Program-made: the position numbers and the translations under genes | The notes under the pieces: generated by a model | The model's input: the letters and a program-made list of their open reading frames with translations, nothing else | Databases searched by the model: none | What the model was told of the DNA's origin: nothing | Assembly: GCA_023653785.1 (NCBI GenBank) | Contig: JAMKCH010010172.1 | Span: 1-64,000 of the forward strand | Direction of reading: 5' to 3' | DNA from: Ophioderma brevispina | Lineage: Eukaryota > Echinodermata > Ophiuroidea > Amphilepidida > Ophiodermatidae | DNA: 64,000 bases | In this document: positions 1 to 10,045 of the stretch, one piece after another | Layout: every line of letters begins with the position of its first letter | How positions within the stretch are numbered: the first letter of the stretch is position 1

Positions 1-793
1 GTAAATCATTTAGGTTGAGGCTTATGTAATAAAGCTTTACAACAACCATGCAAAAATAATCATAAAGCAAAAAATCAATCAGACTTGTATTCATTGATAT
101 TAAAACCACACAGACCGTCAAACAGGGTGGATGCCGGGGAATCACCTGAATTTGGGCGTAATCATTATTCAGTGAGGGCTTATGTAATAAGCTTTACAAC
201 CATGCAAAAATGATCAATTTTTTTCAATGTGCTAGTATAATATGACCATTGTTCATTTTTCTTAAGACAAACTTAATTATCACATGACAAATATGAAAGT
301 TTTCATTTTCAAGTGTGAACAAATTGTGAGAATAAGCTTTGAGTCAGATTGTCTGATTTTACCTGCAACACATAACTGCCAATAACCATGGGCTGTGCTG
401 AATAATTAAAGGGATAGCAGCGATTTTGCTAATCCGAAACCTCGAAAAAAATTCATCAATTCATATTTTTATATTTTTTGTTTCACTGGCATGGAGGTGC
501 TAACATAACCTGCACCTGGTTGGCCTTGAAATCCGTGTATTAAAGACAAGGCAGTACTTTTTCTGTTCGGTAATTTCTATATGTGCGTATCAAAATCCGA
601 CTTGAGATCAAAAAAGCCTTTCCGGTGAATATCGTAGATTGTCAGTGTGATATTGTGGCCCAATGATCAAAACAGTTTGACCTCAAACACAAACATTATG
701 GATCTTTGTTTTATTCTGTAACTGGTGGGTAATACACAATCGGCTTGTTTTGTGTAGAATTTTTGAATGCCGTCGCTGTATGTCAAGCGGACA

Positions 794-868
794 AGATAGC
801 TCAATAGGTAGCGCTCGACTCCGGTGTATGTCATCCATGCGTATAGGCGGGCGTTCGAGCCCTGTGGA
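794..868 (+). ncRNA. tRNA-like segment inside K1 transposon
   Basis: A box-A-like TAGCTCAATAGGTAG at 797-811 and a box-B-like GCGTTCGAGCCC at 851-862 are about 40 bp apart, which suits an internal RNA polymerase III promoter. A clean cloverleaf is not obvious, so this is more likely a tRNA-derived SINE head or a decayed tRNA than a working gene. The second copy of the repeat keeps it at about 6522-6602. Confidence 0.45.
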
Positions 869-1140
869 GATGTCACTATCTTTTTTTTGTGTATTTCCTG
901 GACAAATAAATTAAACCGCTTGGTTGTCTCGATTAACCCATGCGATATTTGGGAAGGCTGATCCCGGCTGCGAATGTTATCTCGATGTATGGTTGCTGAT
1001 AAGGGAAAGCGCTGTCCCGATCTGCTGCATCCCTTGAAATGATGCTAACTGGTTTATGGTAGGTTGGGCACAGTGATCAGCAGCCATTGTGAATGCGCTT
1101 AGAGGCCAATAGGCATAAGGTGTCTATATAAATCTCTGCT

Positions 1141-1167
1141 ATTATTATTATTATTATATTATTATTT
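1141..1167 (+). repeat. ATT microsatellite
   Basis: This is a run of ATT trinucleotides with one interruption inside the K1 element. The second copy keeps a shorter version near 6881-6897. Confidence 0.8.
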
Positions 1168-2287
1168 GGGGGAGACGGTATGACAAATTTCCTCAATACT
1201 TTCATTTTTCACTATTATGGGGTTTTGTTTCTCATTACAGCATATATGGAATGTATACTTATCCCTGATTTTATTCTAGTTAAAAAATGCATTTTTCCAC
1301 ATATTTTTCGATTCTCTCATATTAAGGCCTTTTCACATGAGCGGTGATCGATCAACTTTTGCACCGATGCGATCGCCGGGGGGTTTTAAGACTATTGCAG
1401 CCGTTTCTGAATACTATACACACATGCGCAATCGCGCCTTAGTTACGGTGTAAAGTTGTTCCAAAGAAAGGATTTTAATAGCACTGCTCTCACGACATAT
1501 TCTTTTTTGAGTTGAGGCCTTTACGGAAGTTTGGTTGTAATTGACTTTTTAAATGCTGTAGTACATGCCATCTTTTAAATGATATAACTTGTTACCCCTT
1601 GGTTTGTTCCCGCACAGAAATTGTGAGTTTTCCTTCATGAAATAAACCGGACGGTTAATGAAATTCAACAGGCGGATAACTCTTGCGTAATTGCATTTAT
1701 TGGACAAAAAAAAAGAAAAAAAAAAAAGAAAATGTGTGCTGTTATTTTAGAAAGGCATAACAGCGATATGTTTGTCAGAGTTTGGCGAAGTAAATTATAA
1801 TGAATTTGGTGGCTTGTTTGAAGTCTACATATAGCGTTCGATCGCAAAAGTCATCGATCAACCGGCTCATGTAAAAGCATTATTATCGCTGCTAATCCCT
1901 TTACGCTTCACAAGTCCAACAAATTAAGCTTGTAATTTACAAACTGGCCTTCAGCTCTTGGGTAAACAGAGATATAAATGGAATTCCTTTGGCTTTGTTA
2001 ACCTATCTATATACATTGGTCATTTATCAAAACTTCTTGTTGTTACCCTTGTGACCATTTTTTGTGTCGCCAGCACTATACTGAAGCACATACTAATCCA
2101 AATTCCTGTCGCATCTGTGTGTGCAGAGGGTGTCAATCAATCCCACAATGCAGTGCGATATGTAGGCTTTACTAAGACATGTCAATACTTACGATAGTCG
2201 TGTCCAGAAGTTTTTAGCCAAGACATTTCATGATCATGCAAAAAAAAAAGACTAGCACCCGTGGGCTAAAGATTGATGTAATAGTAC

Positions 2288-2675
2288 ATGCAATTATCAT
2301 TGGGGCTTCACATTTCCTTTAAATACTCTGCTATTTTCTTCCTTCCAAGTTTCATAATAGACACAATTTTTTTTGTATCTTTTCACATTAACATTTGACA
2401 TATTACTACAATATTTTTTTTCATGTTCTGCAGAATCATTGCAAGTGCTTTTAAAGATGAAACAGTTTAAGAATTTAAAAGTGGGGTGACCAATTGACAG
2501 CCTCTTTCCCCACTTTAAGCTAATAATGATGCAGTAAGAACCTGAGACGAGCACGCATATTCACTTTTTCTGTCATATTTGCCATCAGAAACTGCCCGGA
2601 TAAAATGCACGCAAGAATTCCCTAAATTTACCGGTTAAAAATCCCAAATTCCCAAATCCAGCAGATCGTGTCCGG
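2288..2675. other. Unannotated AT-rich stretch before the minisatellite
   Basis: I see no gene. A weak minus-strand frame at 2297-2554 has no recognisable domain. The last 25 bases (AATCCAGCAGATCGTGTCCG, 2656-2675) belong to a dispersed motif also found at about 3629 and, inverted, at 16626-16650. Confidence 0.6.
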
Positions 2676-3431
2676 CCCATACCTCCGGGACAATTGTCCT
2701 ATATCCCAGGACAATGTTTCATATCCCCAAGACAATTCCCCACATCCCCATCGGACAATGTCCCTACCCCAGGACCATGACCCCATATCCCCGGGACACT
2801 GTCCCATACCCTCAGGACAATGTCTCCATACCCAGGAGATGTCTTATCCCCAGTACAATGTCCCCGTACCCCAGGACATGTCCCCATACCCAGGGCAAAG
2901 GCCCATACCCAGGACAATTTCTATACCCCAGGACAATGTCCCATACTCCAGTAGAATATCCCATACCCCATGACAATGTTCCATACCCCAGAACAAGTTC
3001 CCTACCTCCAGGACCATGTCCAATACCCGGTCCGGCAATTCCCCATACCTCCAGGACGATTCCCATACGTCCAGGAACTATGTCCCATACCTCCCAGGAC
3101 AATGTCCCCATATCCCCAGACAATGTCCCATACCCCAGGACCAATGTCCCACACCTCGGACAATGTCCAATACCTCCATGACAATGTCCCATATCCCCAG
3201 ACAATGTCCCATACCCAGGACACTGTCCCCATACAAGGACATGTCCCATACCCCAGGACAATTTTCGCTAATACCTCCAGCCCCATGTCCCATACCTCCA
3301 GAACATGTCCATACACCCCCCAGGACCATGTCCCATACCCCCAGGACGTTGTCCCATACCCCAGGACAATGTCCCATACCCCCGGACATGGCCCATACCC
3401 GGACAATGTCCCATACTCCAGGACAATGTAT
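2676..3431 (+). repeat. Minisatellite, 20-21 bp unit (CCCATACCCCAGGACAATGT)
   Basis: About 35 degenerate copies of CCCATACCCCAGGACAATGT run head to tail, with units that gain or lose one to three bases. The short plus-strand Pro/His/Thr-rich and minus-strand Gly/Trp-rich frames across it are by-products of the unit and not genes. The motif AATCCAGCARATCGTGTCCG sits immediately left of the array and again about 195 bp beyond its right end, so the array seems to have expanded inside an older dispersed repeat. Confidence 0.92.
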
Positions 3432-3661
3432 GTTTGTAATATCTAATCAGTTCGAGAATCTGTTAACCTCTCATCCCTCCAAGTTTCAGCCCTGGGTGAC
3501 TTTCTCCAGATATTTGTCACAAATTGTCAATGGAAAATCAGAAAATAGGTCAAATATGCTAATTACATTTTGCAAATTAGGTACTTAAATGCATATACTG
3601 TTGTAAATCGAATCAGTTTTGAGAATGCCCAATCCAGCAAATCGTGTCCGGCCCCCCTGGT

Positions 3662-4277
3662 TTAGATCGTGTTATTTATTCTTTCTACTTTGATGACAGC
3701 TGTCATAAAAAAAATTTTGTTTGCCGTATTCCTCCCTTTTACGTGTTAAACAATGACAACATCTAAAATTAGGATTCTTGGCCGCCCTCAGTCCCCTGAA
3801 GAATTAAACGAATTTAAAAAGGGCGCCATCTATGTGAAATTTTATTTTATTATTTTATTTTAAAAATATTTATTTATCGTATTTAATTATTCCAAGCTGT
3901 TTTTTAAAATATCAGCACAAAACATTACATAGGTTTAATTTAGAAAACAAGTACATAAAAAATAAATTTGGCAAACACAATAGCCAACAGAATGGATAAT
4001 TAAAACAAATTACTTGTTGAATAGCGGACCTACAAATGAAAACTTTCAATATTAACATGGCGAATTCTGTTAGTTCCCCGCGATTAATAATTCCGTAGGA
4101 GTTAGGGTAAGAACGAAAAGGGGATCAAATGAGGGTCGTATTTTTTTAAAACCTGTCAGACTATAGATTTTCATAGCTGTCATTTTTACATACGCGTTTT
4201 TGTCTATAAGAGCTTCGCTTCGCCCTCGCTTTATCAGTACTGAAGTTAATATTTTTCTCTGTTATCCCAGTGAACTT
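3662..4277. other. AT-rich stretch, nothing recognised
   Basis: High AT content with many stops in every frame. I see no exon, RNA gene or inverted-repeat element. Confidence 0.6.
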
Positions 4278-4281
4278 TTAA

Positions 4282-4512
4282 GGGAAGCAACGAGAGATTC
4301 ACAATCAATGTTTACTACCTAAAAATTCGAAAGTACTGATTTTTTTGCCCTGATGTAAAGCCTTTCCATCAAAAATATCCCCCTCTGAAAAGATTAAGTG
4401 AGAAAGCTTCTTTGGTGCAAAAATTGTGAAAATTTCTAATTTGGTATAGGTGTCAAATCGAAAATAGGCCTGTTTACATTGAAATATAAGCAATCAAAGA
4501 TCACCTGTGCTT
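4282..4512 (+). mobile_element. TTAA MITE, K3 family, copy 1
   Basis: Flanked by TTAA at 4278-4281 and 4513-4516. It is the reverse complement of 19501-19732, sharing TTCGAAAGTACTGAT, CAAAAATTGTGAAAATTTC and CGAGAGATTCAC. Both copies lie between TTAA tetramers, which supports true mobile-element ends. Confidence 0.75.
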
Positions 4513-4602
4513 TTAAGGACAGGTATGTAGCAAAACACATGGGTAGTAAGAACTCTATGGAGTGTCTAATCTTATGAATTTTACTAATATGACACAATAA
4601 TT

Positions 4603-4749
4603 GCAGGCGCGGATCTAAGGACCGGGGGGGCGGGAGGGGGCGCGCGCCCCGGAATTCTGCAAAATCTTGCAAATCAGCCCATTTTGGACAAATTTCAGCC
4701 TTCAGCCCCCGGTAATTTTGAGTTTTTTCAAATCCTGGATCCGCCCTGC
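4603..4749. mobile_element. Short inverted-repeat element with GCGGATC ends
   Basis: The left end GCAGGCGCGGATCTAAGGA pairs imperfectly with the right end TCCTGGATCCGCCCTGC. The middle holds G- and C-rich runs and no frame. No clear target duplication is visible. Confidence 0.55.
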
Positions 4750-4828
4750 TTTGGGTGCCTCAAAATCTCTCTTTGCACTTTACGGTTTTGAAATGTTTCC
4801 TTTTGATGTATGAACATTAATTAAACAC

Positions 4829-5094
4829 CAGTGGCGTAACAACCAGCGGGGGGGACAGGGGGGGCCGCAAGTCCCCCCAAAACAATCCCTTGCCCACCCC
4901 CCCCCTTCAGCCCCCCCAAAATGAACTGACTTTTTGTACAGTGCGCCTATGGATCGGAACCCCCCCCCCTCCCTGACCCCCCAACATTTTTTTGCCCAAT
5001 TCCCCCAACATTGTTTTCCCCGCTCCCAACAAACCGCTTGGCACTCCCTTCAGCCCCCCCCCCCCCATTTGGCCAAAGGCTGGTTACGCCACTG
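4829..5094. mobile_element. hAT-like MITE, H1 family (CAGTGGCGTAAC ends), copy 1
   Basis: The left end CAGTGGCGTAACAACCAGC pairs with the right end GCTGGTTACGCCACTG. Flanks TTAAACAC and ATTAACAC fit an 8 bp target duplication with a small slip, as expected for hAT transposons. The interior is C- and G-homopolymer-rich and noncoding. Related copies are at 21635 and 42278. Confidence 0.75.
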
Positions 5095-5578
5095 ATTAAC
5101 ACATACAGTCCTAGGGCCAGTTAAATATATTTGCTTATCGGGTCGCGCGCCCCCGGACGGTGCGCACGCCGGACCGGCTCCCCACTGGACCGATTTAACT
5201 CAGTAAATTTGTAATCAGATTTTTTGGTATAATGTTTCCATGCATTATGGCCAAACATAGTCGACCCATGATCAGGTCACCCATCTTCCCACTTTGTGCT
5301 CAGCAGAGGCAAATAGTTCTCCTGCATTTCTTTTTCATTGTGTTTTTTGGCATAGTCTAACAAGGAACAAAATTCACAAGACTACCAAAAAATGAACCTG
5401 GAAATTCATTATCATGTTGCTTTGAGTTGAATTTGGAGTGTTCAAGTTACTACAAATTGGAAGTTATTTTAATGTGCATTGATTCAAGCCTTCAGTGGCT
5501 CAACATTATCCTGGATTGGTTTGGTAGCTTTTGTAAAATTTTAAACAAATGTTACTTCAACTAATTTAAAGTAAGGGC
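5095..5578. other. Unannotated stretch
   Basis: I see no gene. A GC-rich patch (GGGTCGCGCGCCCCCGGACG, 5140-5159, and the bases following) stands out in an AT-rich background but has no further recognisable structure. Confidence 0.5.
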
Positions 5579-8005
5579 AAAAAATCAATACAGACTTGTA
5601 TTCATTGATATTACCGAACCACATAACCAGTTCCAAACGGTCTCTGGCATGCCCGTGTGAAATCACCTACCGTTGGGGCGTAACATTTAGGGTGAGGCTT
5701 TATTAATTAAAGCTTTAACAACCCATGCAAAATCATCAATAAAGCAAAAAAAAATCAATACAGACTTGTATTCATCCGCCGACTCCCGTCTCCCTTCATA
5801 TTAAAACCGACACAGACCATCCAAACAGGTGATGCCGTGGAATCACCTACATTTGGGCCGTAATCAAGTTCAGGTGGAGGGCTTACTGATATAAAGCTTT
5901 TACACCATGCAAAAATAATGCAATTTTTCAAATGTTCTACGTATAATATTACAATTGGTGCATTTTTTTTTCCTTAACAACTTAATTATCACATTCCACA
6001 AATATAAAGTTTTTCATTTTCAATGTGAAACAACTTTGATAATAAGCGTTTGAGTCCGATTGTCTGATTTACCTGCAACACATAACTGCCAATAACCATG
6101 GGCTGTGCTGAGATCATTAAGGGATTAGCACGCGATTTGCTAGCCGACCTCGAAAAAAATCATCAAAATTCATATTTTTTATAATTTTTTGTTACTGCAT
6201 GGATGTGCTAACATTACTTGCCACGTGTTTTGGCTTGAAATCCGTGATTAAAGACATGCAGTACGCTTTATCTGATTCTGTATTTCATATGTGTCAGCCA
6301 GTATCAAAATTTCCGACGTGAGATCAAAAAAAAGATCCTTTCCCCCCCGTTGAATATCGTATATTTTCCAGTTGTGGATATTGTGCACAATGATCCAAAA
6401 CAGTTTTTGACCTCAAACACAACATTATGGATCTGGTTTTTATTCGTACTGGTGTAAACCACAATAAGCTGTTTTTTGTGTTAGATTTTTGAGATGCCGT
6501 TCGCTGTAATGTCAAGCGGACAAGATAGTTCAATCAGGTACGCGCTCGCCGCTCCGGTGTATGCTCATCCAATGCGTATAGGCGTGCGTTTCGAGCCCTG
6601 TGAGATTTCAGCTATCTTGTAATTCCCTTGGCCAAGAAAATTAACAAAAACAGGTTTAGTTGTCCCTACGACTTTACCCCTGCGATATTGTGGAAGCTTG
6701 TCCTGGCTGCGATGGTTATCACGATGTATGTTTGCTGACATGGGAAAGCGCTGATCCCGATCTCCTGCATCCCTTGAAATTATCTAATGGTTATGGTATG
6801 TGGGTTGGGCCACAGTGAGCAGCGACCATTTGTGAAATCGCTTGAGGCCAATAGCATAAGGTGCTATGATAATCTCTGCTATTATATTATTATTATATTT
6901 GGGAGACGGTAGGACACATTTCCTCAAATATTCATTTTTTTTTCACTATTTGGTGGTTTGTTTTCTACATTTAAAGCAGTTATATGGAATTGGTATACTA
7001 CCCTGATTTTATATAAGTTAAAAATGCCATTTCCCTCCACATATTTTTCGATTCTCTCATCGTAATGCTTTTCACCGGAGCCCGGTGATCGATCACTTTG
7101 GCGATCGATCGCCGTTTTTGAAGACTATGCATCCGTTTTCTGAATACTAGACCCACATGCGCATAGCGCCTTAGTTACGGTGTAAATTTTTCCAAAAAAG
7201 TTTAATGAGAAGGCCGCTTTCACGAAATATTCCTTTTTGAGGCTTTCGGAAGTTTGGTTGTAATTGGACTTTTTAATGCGAAGTCACATGCCCAATCTTT
7301 TAAATGATATAACTTGTCAACCTTGGTTTGTTTCCGCAACAGAAAAATTGTGAGTTTTTTCTTTTCCGTTCATGAAATAACGGACCTGGATCATGAAATT
7401 CAACGTGGCGGGTAGACTCTTACGTAGGTGCATTTATTGCACGAATGTGGTGCGTTATTTGTGGAAGCATAACAGCGATAGTGTGTCAGATTTGGCGAAG
7501 TATTATAATTAATTTGGTGGCTGGTTTTGAAGTCCTACTATAGCGAATCGTCGCAAAAGTCGATGATCACCGGCTCAGTGTGAAAAGCATTATTATCGCT
7601 GCTTAATAATCCCTTTAAGCGTCACAAGTCCCACAAATTAAAGCAGTGTAAATTTTACAAATGGCCTTCACTCTCTTGTAAACAGAGATATATGAATTCC
7701 TTTTGCTTGTAACCTGATCTATAGACATTGGTCAATTTTACATCAAAACTTTCTGTTGTTTTAACCTTGTTGACCATTTTTTGTGTCGCCAGCACTAGTA
7801 CCGGAGGCACATCATCCAAATTCTGTATGTCATTGTGTGTGCAGAGTTGTCCAGCAATCCCACATGCAGTGCGATATGTAGGCCTTTACTAAGACATTCC
7901 ATACTTAACTGATGTGTTCCCAGAAGTTTTTAGCCATAAGACATTTTCATGATCATGCAAAAAAAAAAGACTACCACCCTGTGGTCTAACATGAGTGTAA
8001 ATAGT
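5579..8005 (+). repeat. Complex dispersed repeat, copy 2
   Basis: Collinear with 1-2287. The left tandem subunit is present twice (about 5579-5755 and 5752-5940). Compared with copy 1 it has very many single-base insertions and deletions, often in or beside homopolymers, and a short foreign-looking insertion (CCGCCGACTCCCGTCTCCC, about 5777-5795). Old duplicates usually show mostly substitutions, so part of this divergence may be sequencing error. Confidence 0.85.
6121..7614 (+). mobile_element. TTAA-flanked transposon, K1 family, copy 2
   Basis: Bounded by TTAA at 6117-6120 and 7615-7618. The ends GGGATTAGCACGCGATTTGC and TATCGCTGCTTAATAATCCC form the terminal inverted repeat. It is collinear with 410-1900 including the tRNA-like segment (about 6522-6602). 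It is non-coding. Confidence 0.75.
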
Positions 8006-8125
8006 CAGGGTTACGAGTAAGATTTTTGTGGGATCACAATAACCTTATTGAAGAGAAATTGTCCTGAAACTGTGGCATTGTGGGGATAAGACTCAATACG
8101 CCCTCCGGTCTGTGGTGTATGCATT
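8006..8125 (+). repeat. Dispersed repeat R, downstream part
   Basis: Shares GGGATCACAATAACC, TGTGGCATTGTGGG and GACTCAATACGCCCTC with 15236-15372 and 28200-28350. It continues directly from the 2.2 kb repeat. Copy 1 of that repeat stops before this part. Confidence 0.65.
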
Positions 8126-9394
8126 TATGTGCCTGGTTTTTTTAAGGCCGACTCAGAGATTTCTGGGATGGTTCCCTGAATTTTTAAATCATATTTTTTT
8201 TTTTGCATTTACTTTGTCCACATAATAATCACCTGTGTGCAATATCTAAACCTCAAATTGGGACCTCCTTCAGGAAAACAAAAAAAATCCACAACTTTGT
8301 ACTAACATTTTGTTATTTTTTGGAATTTTGTTATACACATTTTTTTTTTTTTTTACTTTTTAGAAAAAAAAACACTGCATAAATATTTTCGTACATCAAA
8401 AACGAAAAAAACCTGATTATCTCAACCTTGGGAATTGAGTATTTTAGGTGACTATCTTTAGTTCTAGTTTGACTATTTTGAATATACCAAAAATTAATTT
8501 CAAATCTCCCGAGTTATAGCCCTGGAAAGGGCAATTTCATGAAGCACAAAACCTCGTACCCCCACCCGACGTAACAAAAACACGTTGAGATTTTCATATA
8601 TCTGAACAGTTAGCCTATAATACCTGTACCTAATCTTACATGGCAAATTTGGTTCATATAAGTGAAAAGGGTGGTTTCAATATGGTTCAATACTTGTTTC
8701 TTTTCTCTTCTTGATTTGGCATTGTTGCTCTTAGTGTCAAAATTAACCAGTAATAAAAGACCCAAAAAAAAAATTAAAGAGAAGGCTAAAACAAGGGTCA
8801 GGAGGAGGGGTCAGGAGGAACAATAAAAGAAAACGTAAAGAAAGAAGGGGAAACATTAAAGAAAGAAGAATAAGCGGCGAAGGCCGAAGGAGAAAGATTG
8901 AGGCTAGGTAACACGGAAATACAGGGGCTAAACTGTGTACTAGGTAACAGGCTAGGCTTTCATGGAATAAAGTGCAAAAATTATTTAATGCCTATTACAG
9001 GGGGTGTCCCCCTAACCCTTTGTTTGACGTCAGGGGGCCCACTTGGTTGAATCCCCACAATTTGTCCCAAGTTTGGTTCATGACTCCCTCGAGAGTCCCT
9101 GGAAATAGGCAGCCCATACCTATAACCATTATTGTTCGAAAAGGGGACCCATAGAGCTACACCAGAAGAAATGCAGAGTTGGTGCCCAAATTTTTAACAC
9201 AATATTCTATTTTCCTAGAATTTTGACTTTTTAAGCAAATTTTGGAAAAAATTTGGCCCTTTAGTTTGTTTGAGTAAATTTGACTAATTTTCCAACCTGT
9301 TTAGAAAATGTTGGTTTCCAATTGAGAATTGAACTTAATTCAAATGACATCTTTTTAAAATCTATTTATTGTCCCCTTGTCCCCCCAATGAGTT
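8126..9394. other. Unannotated stretch with poly-A/T runs and a purine-rich patch
   Basis: No gene is recognised. About 8760-8960 is purine-rich (AAAGAGAAGG-, GGTCAGGAGGAGGGGTCAGG-like). A 60-codon frame at 8972-9154 has no domain I know. Confidence 0.5.
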
Positions 9395-9424
9395 TCGGAA
9401 CGGGGGGCTTATAATGATCAGCTT

Positions 9425-10045
9425 CCGGTTCGTTTGCCCGTTCGTGTTCGTTCGTCGTGATAAAAATGTTAACCACTTTGTTGTGGGTATACGATTTTAT
9501 GTGGAATTTCCGTAAGGCTACAATGATGTAACTTGGTTGGAAGGAAGCGGGTTAAAAGAGTTCTCGACCTGATTTGGATTTTAGGGCGTATGTCGGGAAA
9601 ATTACATATGCCAATGTAATGAGCTAATTATATGAAAATCGGCGTAAACGTATTTTTGAATGGTGGCTTCGGATACGCAAAATCCCTTCACTACATGAAG
9701 CCTATCTTTGGCCATTTGGACAAGTGGTGTTTGTGATATTGCGGCTTATGTATGCAATGAAGCTAATATAGTATGCATAATTGAATGTATCGCTAAAACG
9801 GTAAATCGTCTATACAAATTCCCTTCGCTATGTGAACGTTTTTGTGTGGTGAGGATCTAATTAAATGTGCATCAGCTGTATTTGCTGAAACGGTAACCTT
9901 GGATATACAAGGGGAGGGGTGGGGTGTCCCTGGGGGAGGGGAAGGGGGTGGGGTTTCGGGGAGGGGTGGGGTGCCCGGGGAAGGGGTTGGGGTCTCATGA
10001 GGTGAGGAGTGGGGTGTCTCCTGGAGGGGAGGTTGTGGGGTCTCA
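9425..10045 (+). repeat. Dispersed repeat X, copy A, ending in a G-rich array
   Basis: Contains the X core CCGTAAGGCTACAATGATGT-AACTTGG, AGAGTTCTCGACCTGATT, TCCCTTCACTACATGAAGCC and GTATCGCTAAAACGGTA. From about 9909 it passes into GGGGAGGGGTGGGGTGTC-type repeats. The same order, core then G-rich array, recurs at 49260-53735 and, inverted, at 27130-27800. The array here is only about 140 bp. Confidence 0.75.

Larger units (their letters stand above)
410..1900 (+). mobile_element. TTAA-flanked transposon, K1 family, about 1.5 kb, copy 1
   Basis: The left end is TTAA followed by AGGGATAGCAGCGATTTTGC; the right end is ATTATCGCTGCTAATCCCT followed by TTTAC (TTTAA in the second copy). The ends are inverted repeats. 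A TTAA target is typical of piggyBac- and Kolobok-type cut-and-paste transposons. No transposase frame is present, so the element is non-autonomous. It carries a tRNA-like segment and an ATT microsatellite. Shorter relatives with the same ends lie at 12386, 13668 and 23617. Confidence 0.75.
1..2287 (+). repeat. Complex dispersed repeat, copy 1 of an interspersed duplication
   Basis: The whole stretch is matched by 5579-8005 in the same order. It has a short tandem of about 170 bp at the left (CAGACTTGTATTCATTGATA, GTGAGGCTTATGTAATAAAG and CATGCAAAAAT), then the TTAA element, then a right flank sharing TGTGTCGCCAGCACTA and ATCATGCAAAAAAAAA. The copies differ by many one- and two-base indels. 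The right part also occurs at about 15065-15372 and 28040-28350, so the host repeat is itself dispersed. Confidence 0.85.

Noticed and set aside
2676..3431. CRISPR-like array
   Set aside because: The repeat units are contiguous with no unique spacers, and the genome is eukaryotic.
2668..3588. Overlapping Pro/His and Gly/Trp frames on both strands
   Set aside because: By-products of the 20-21 bp minisatellite.
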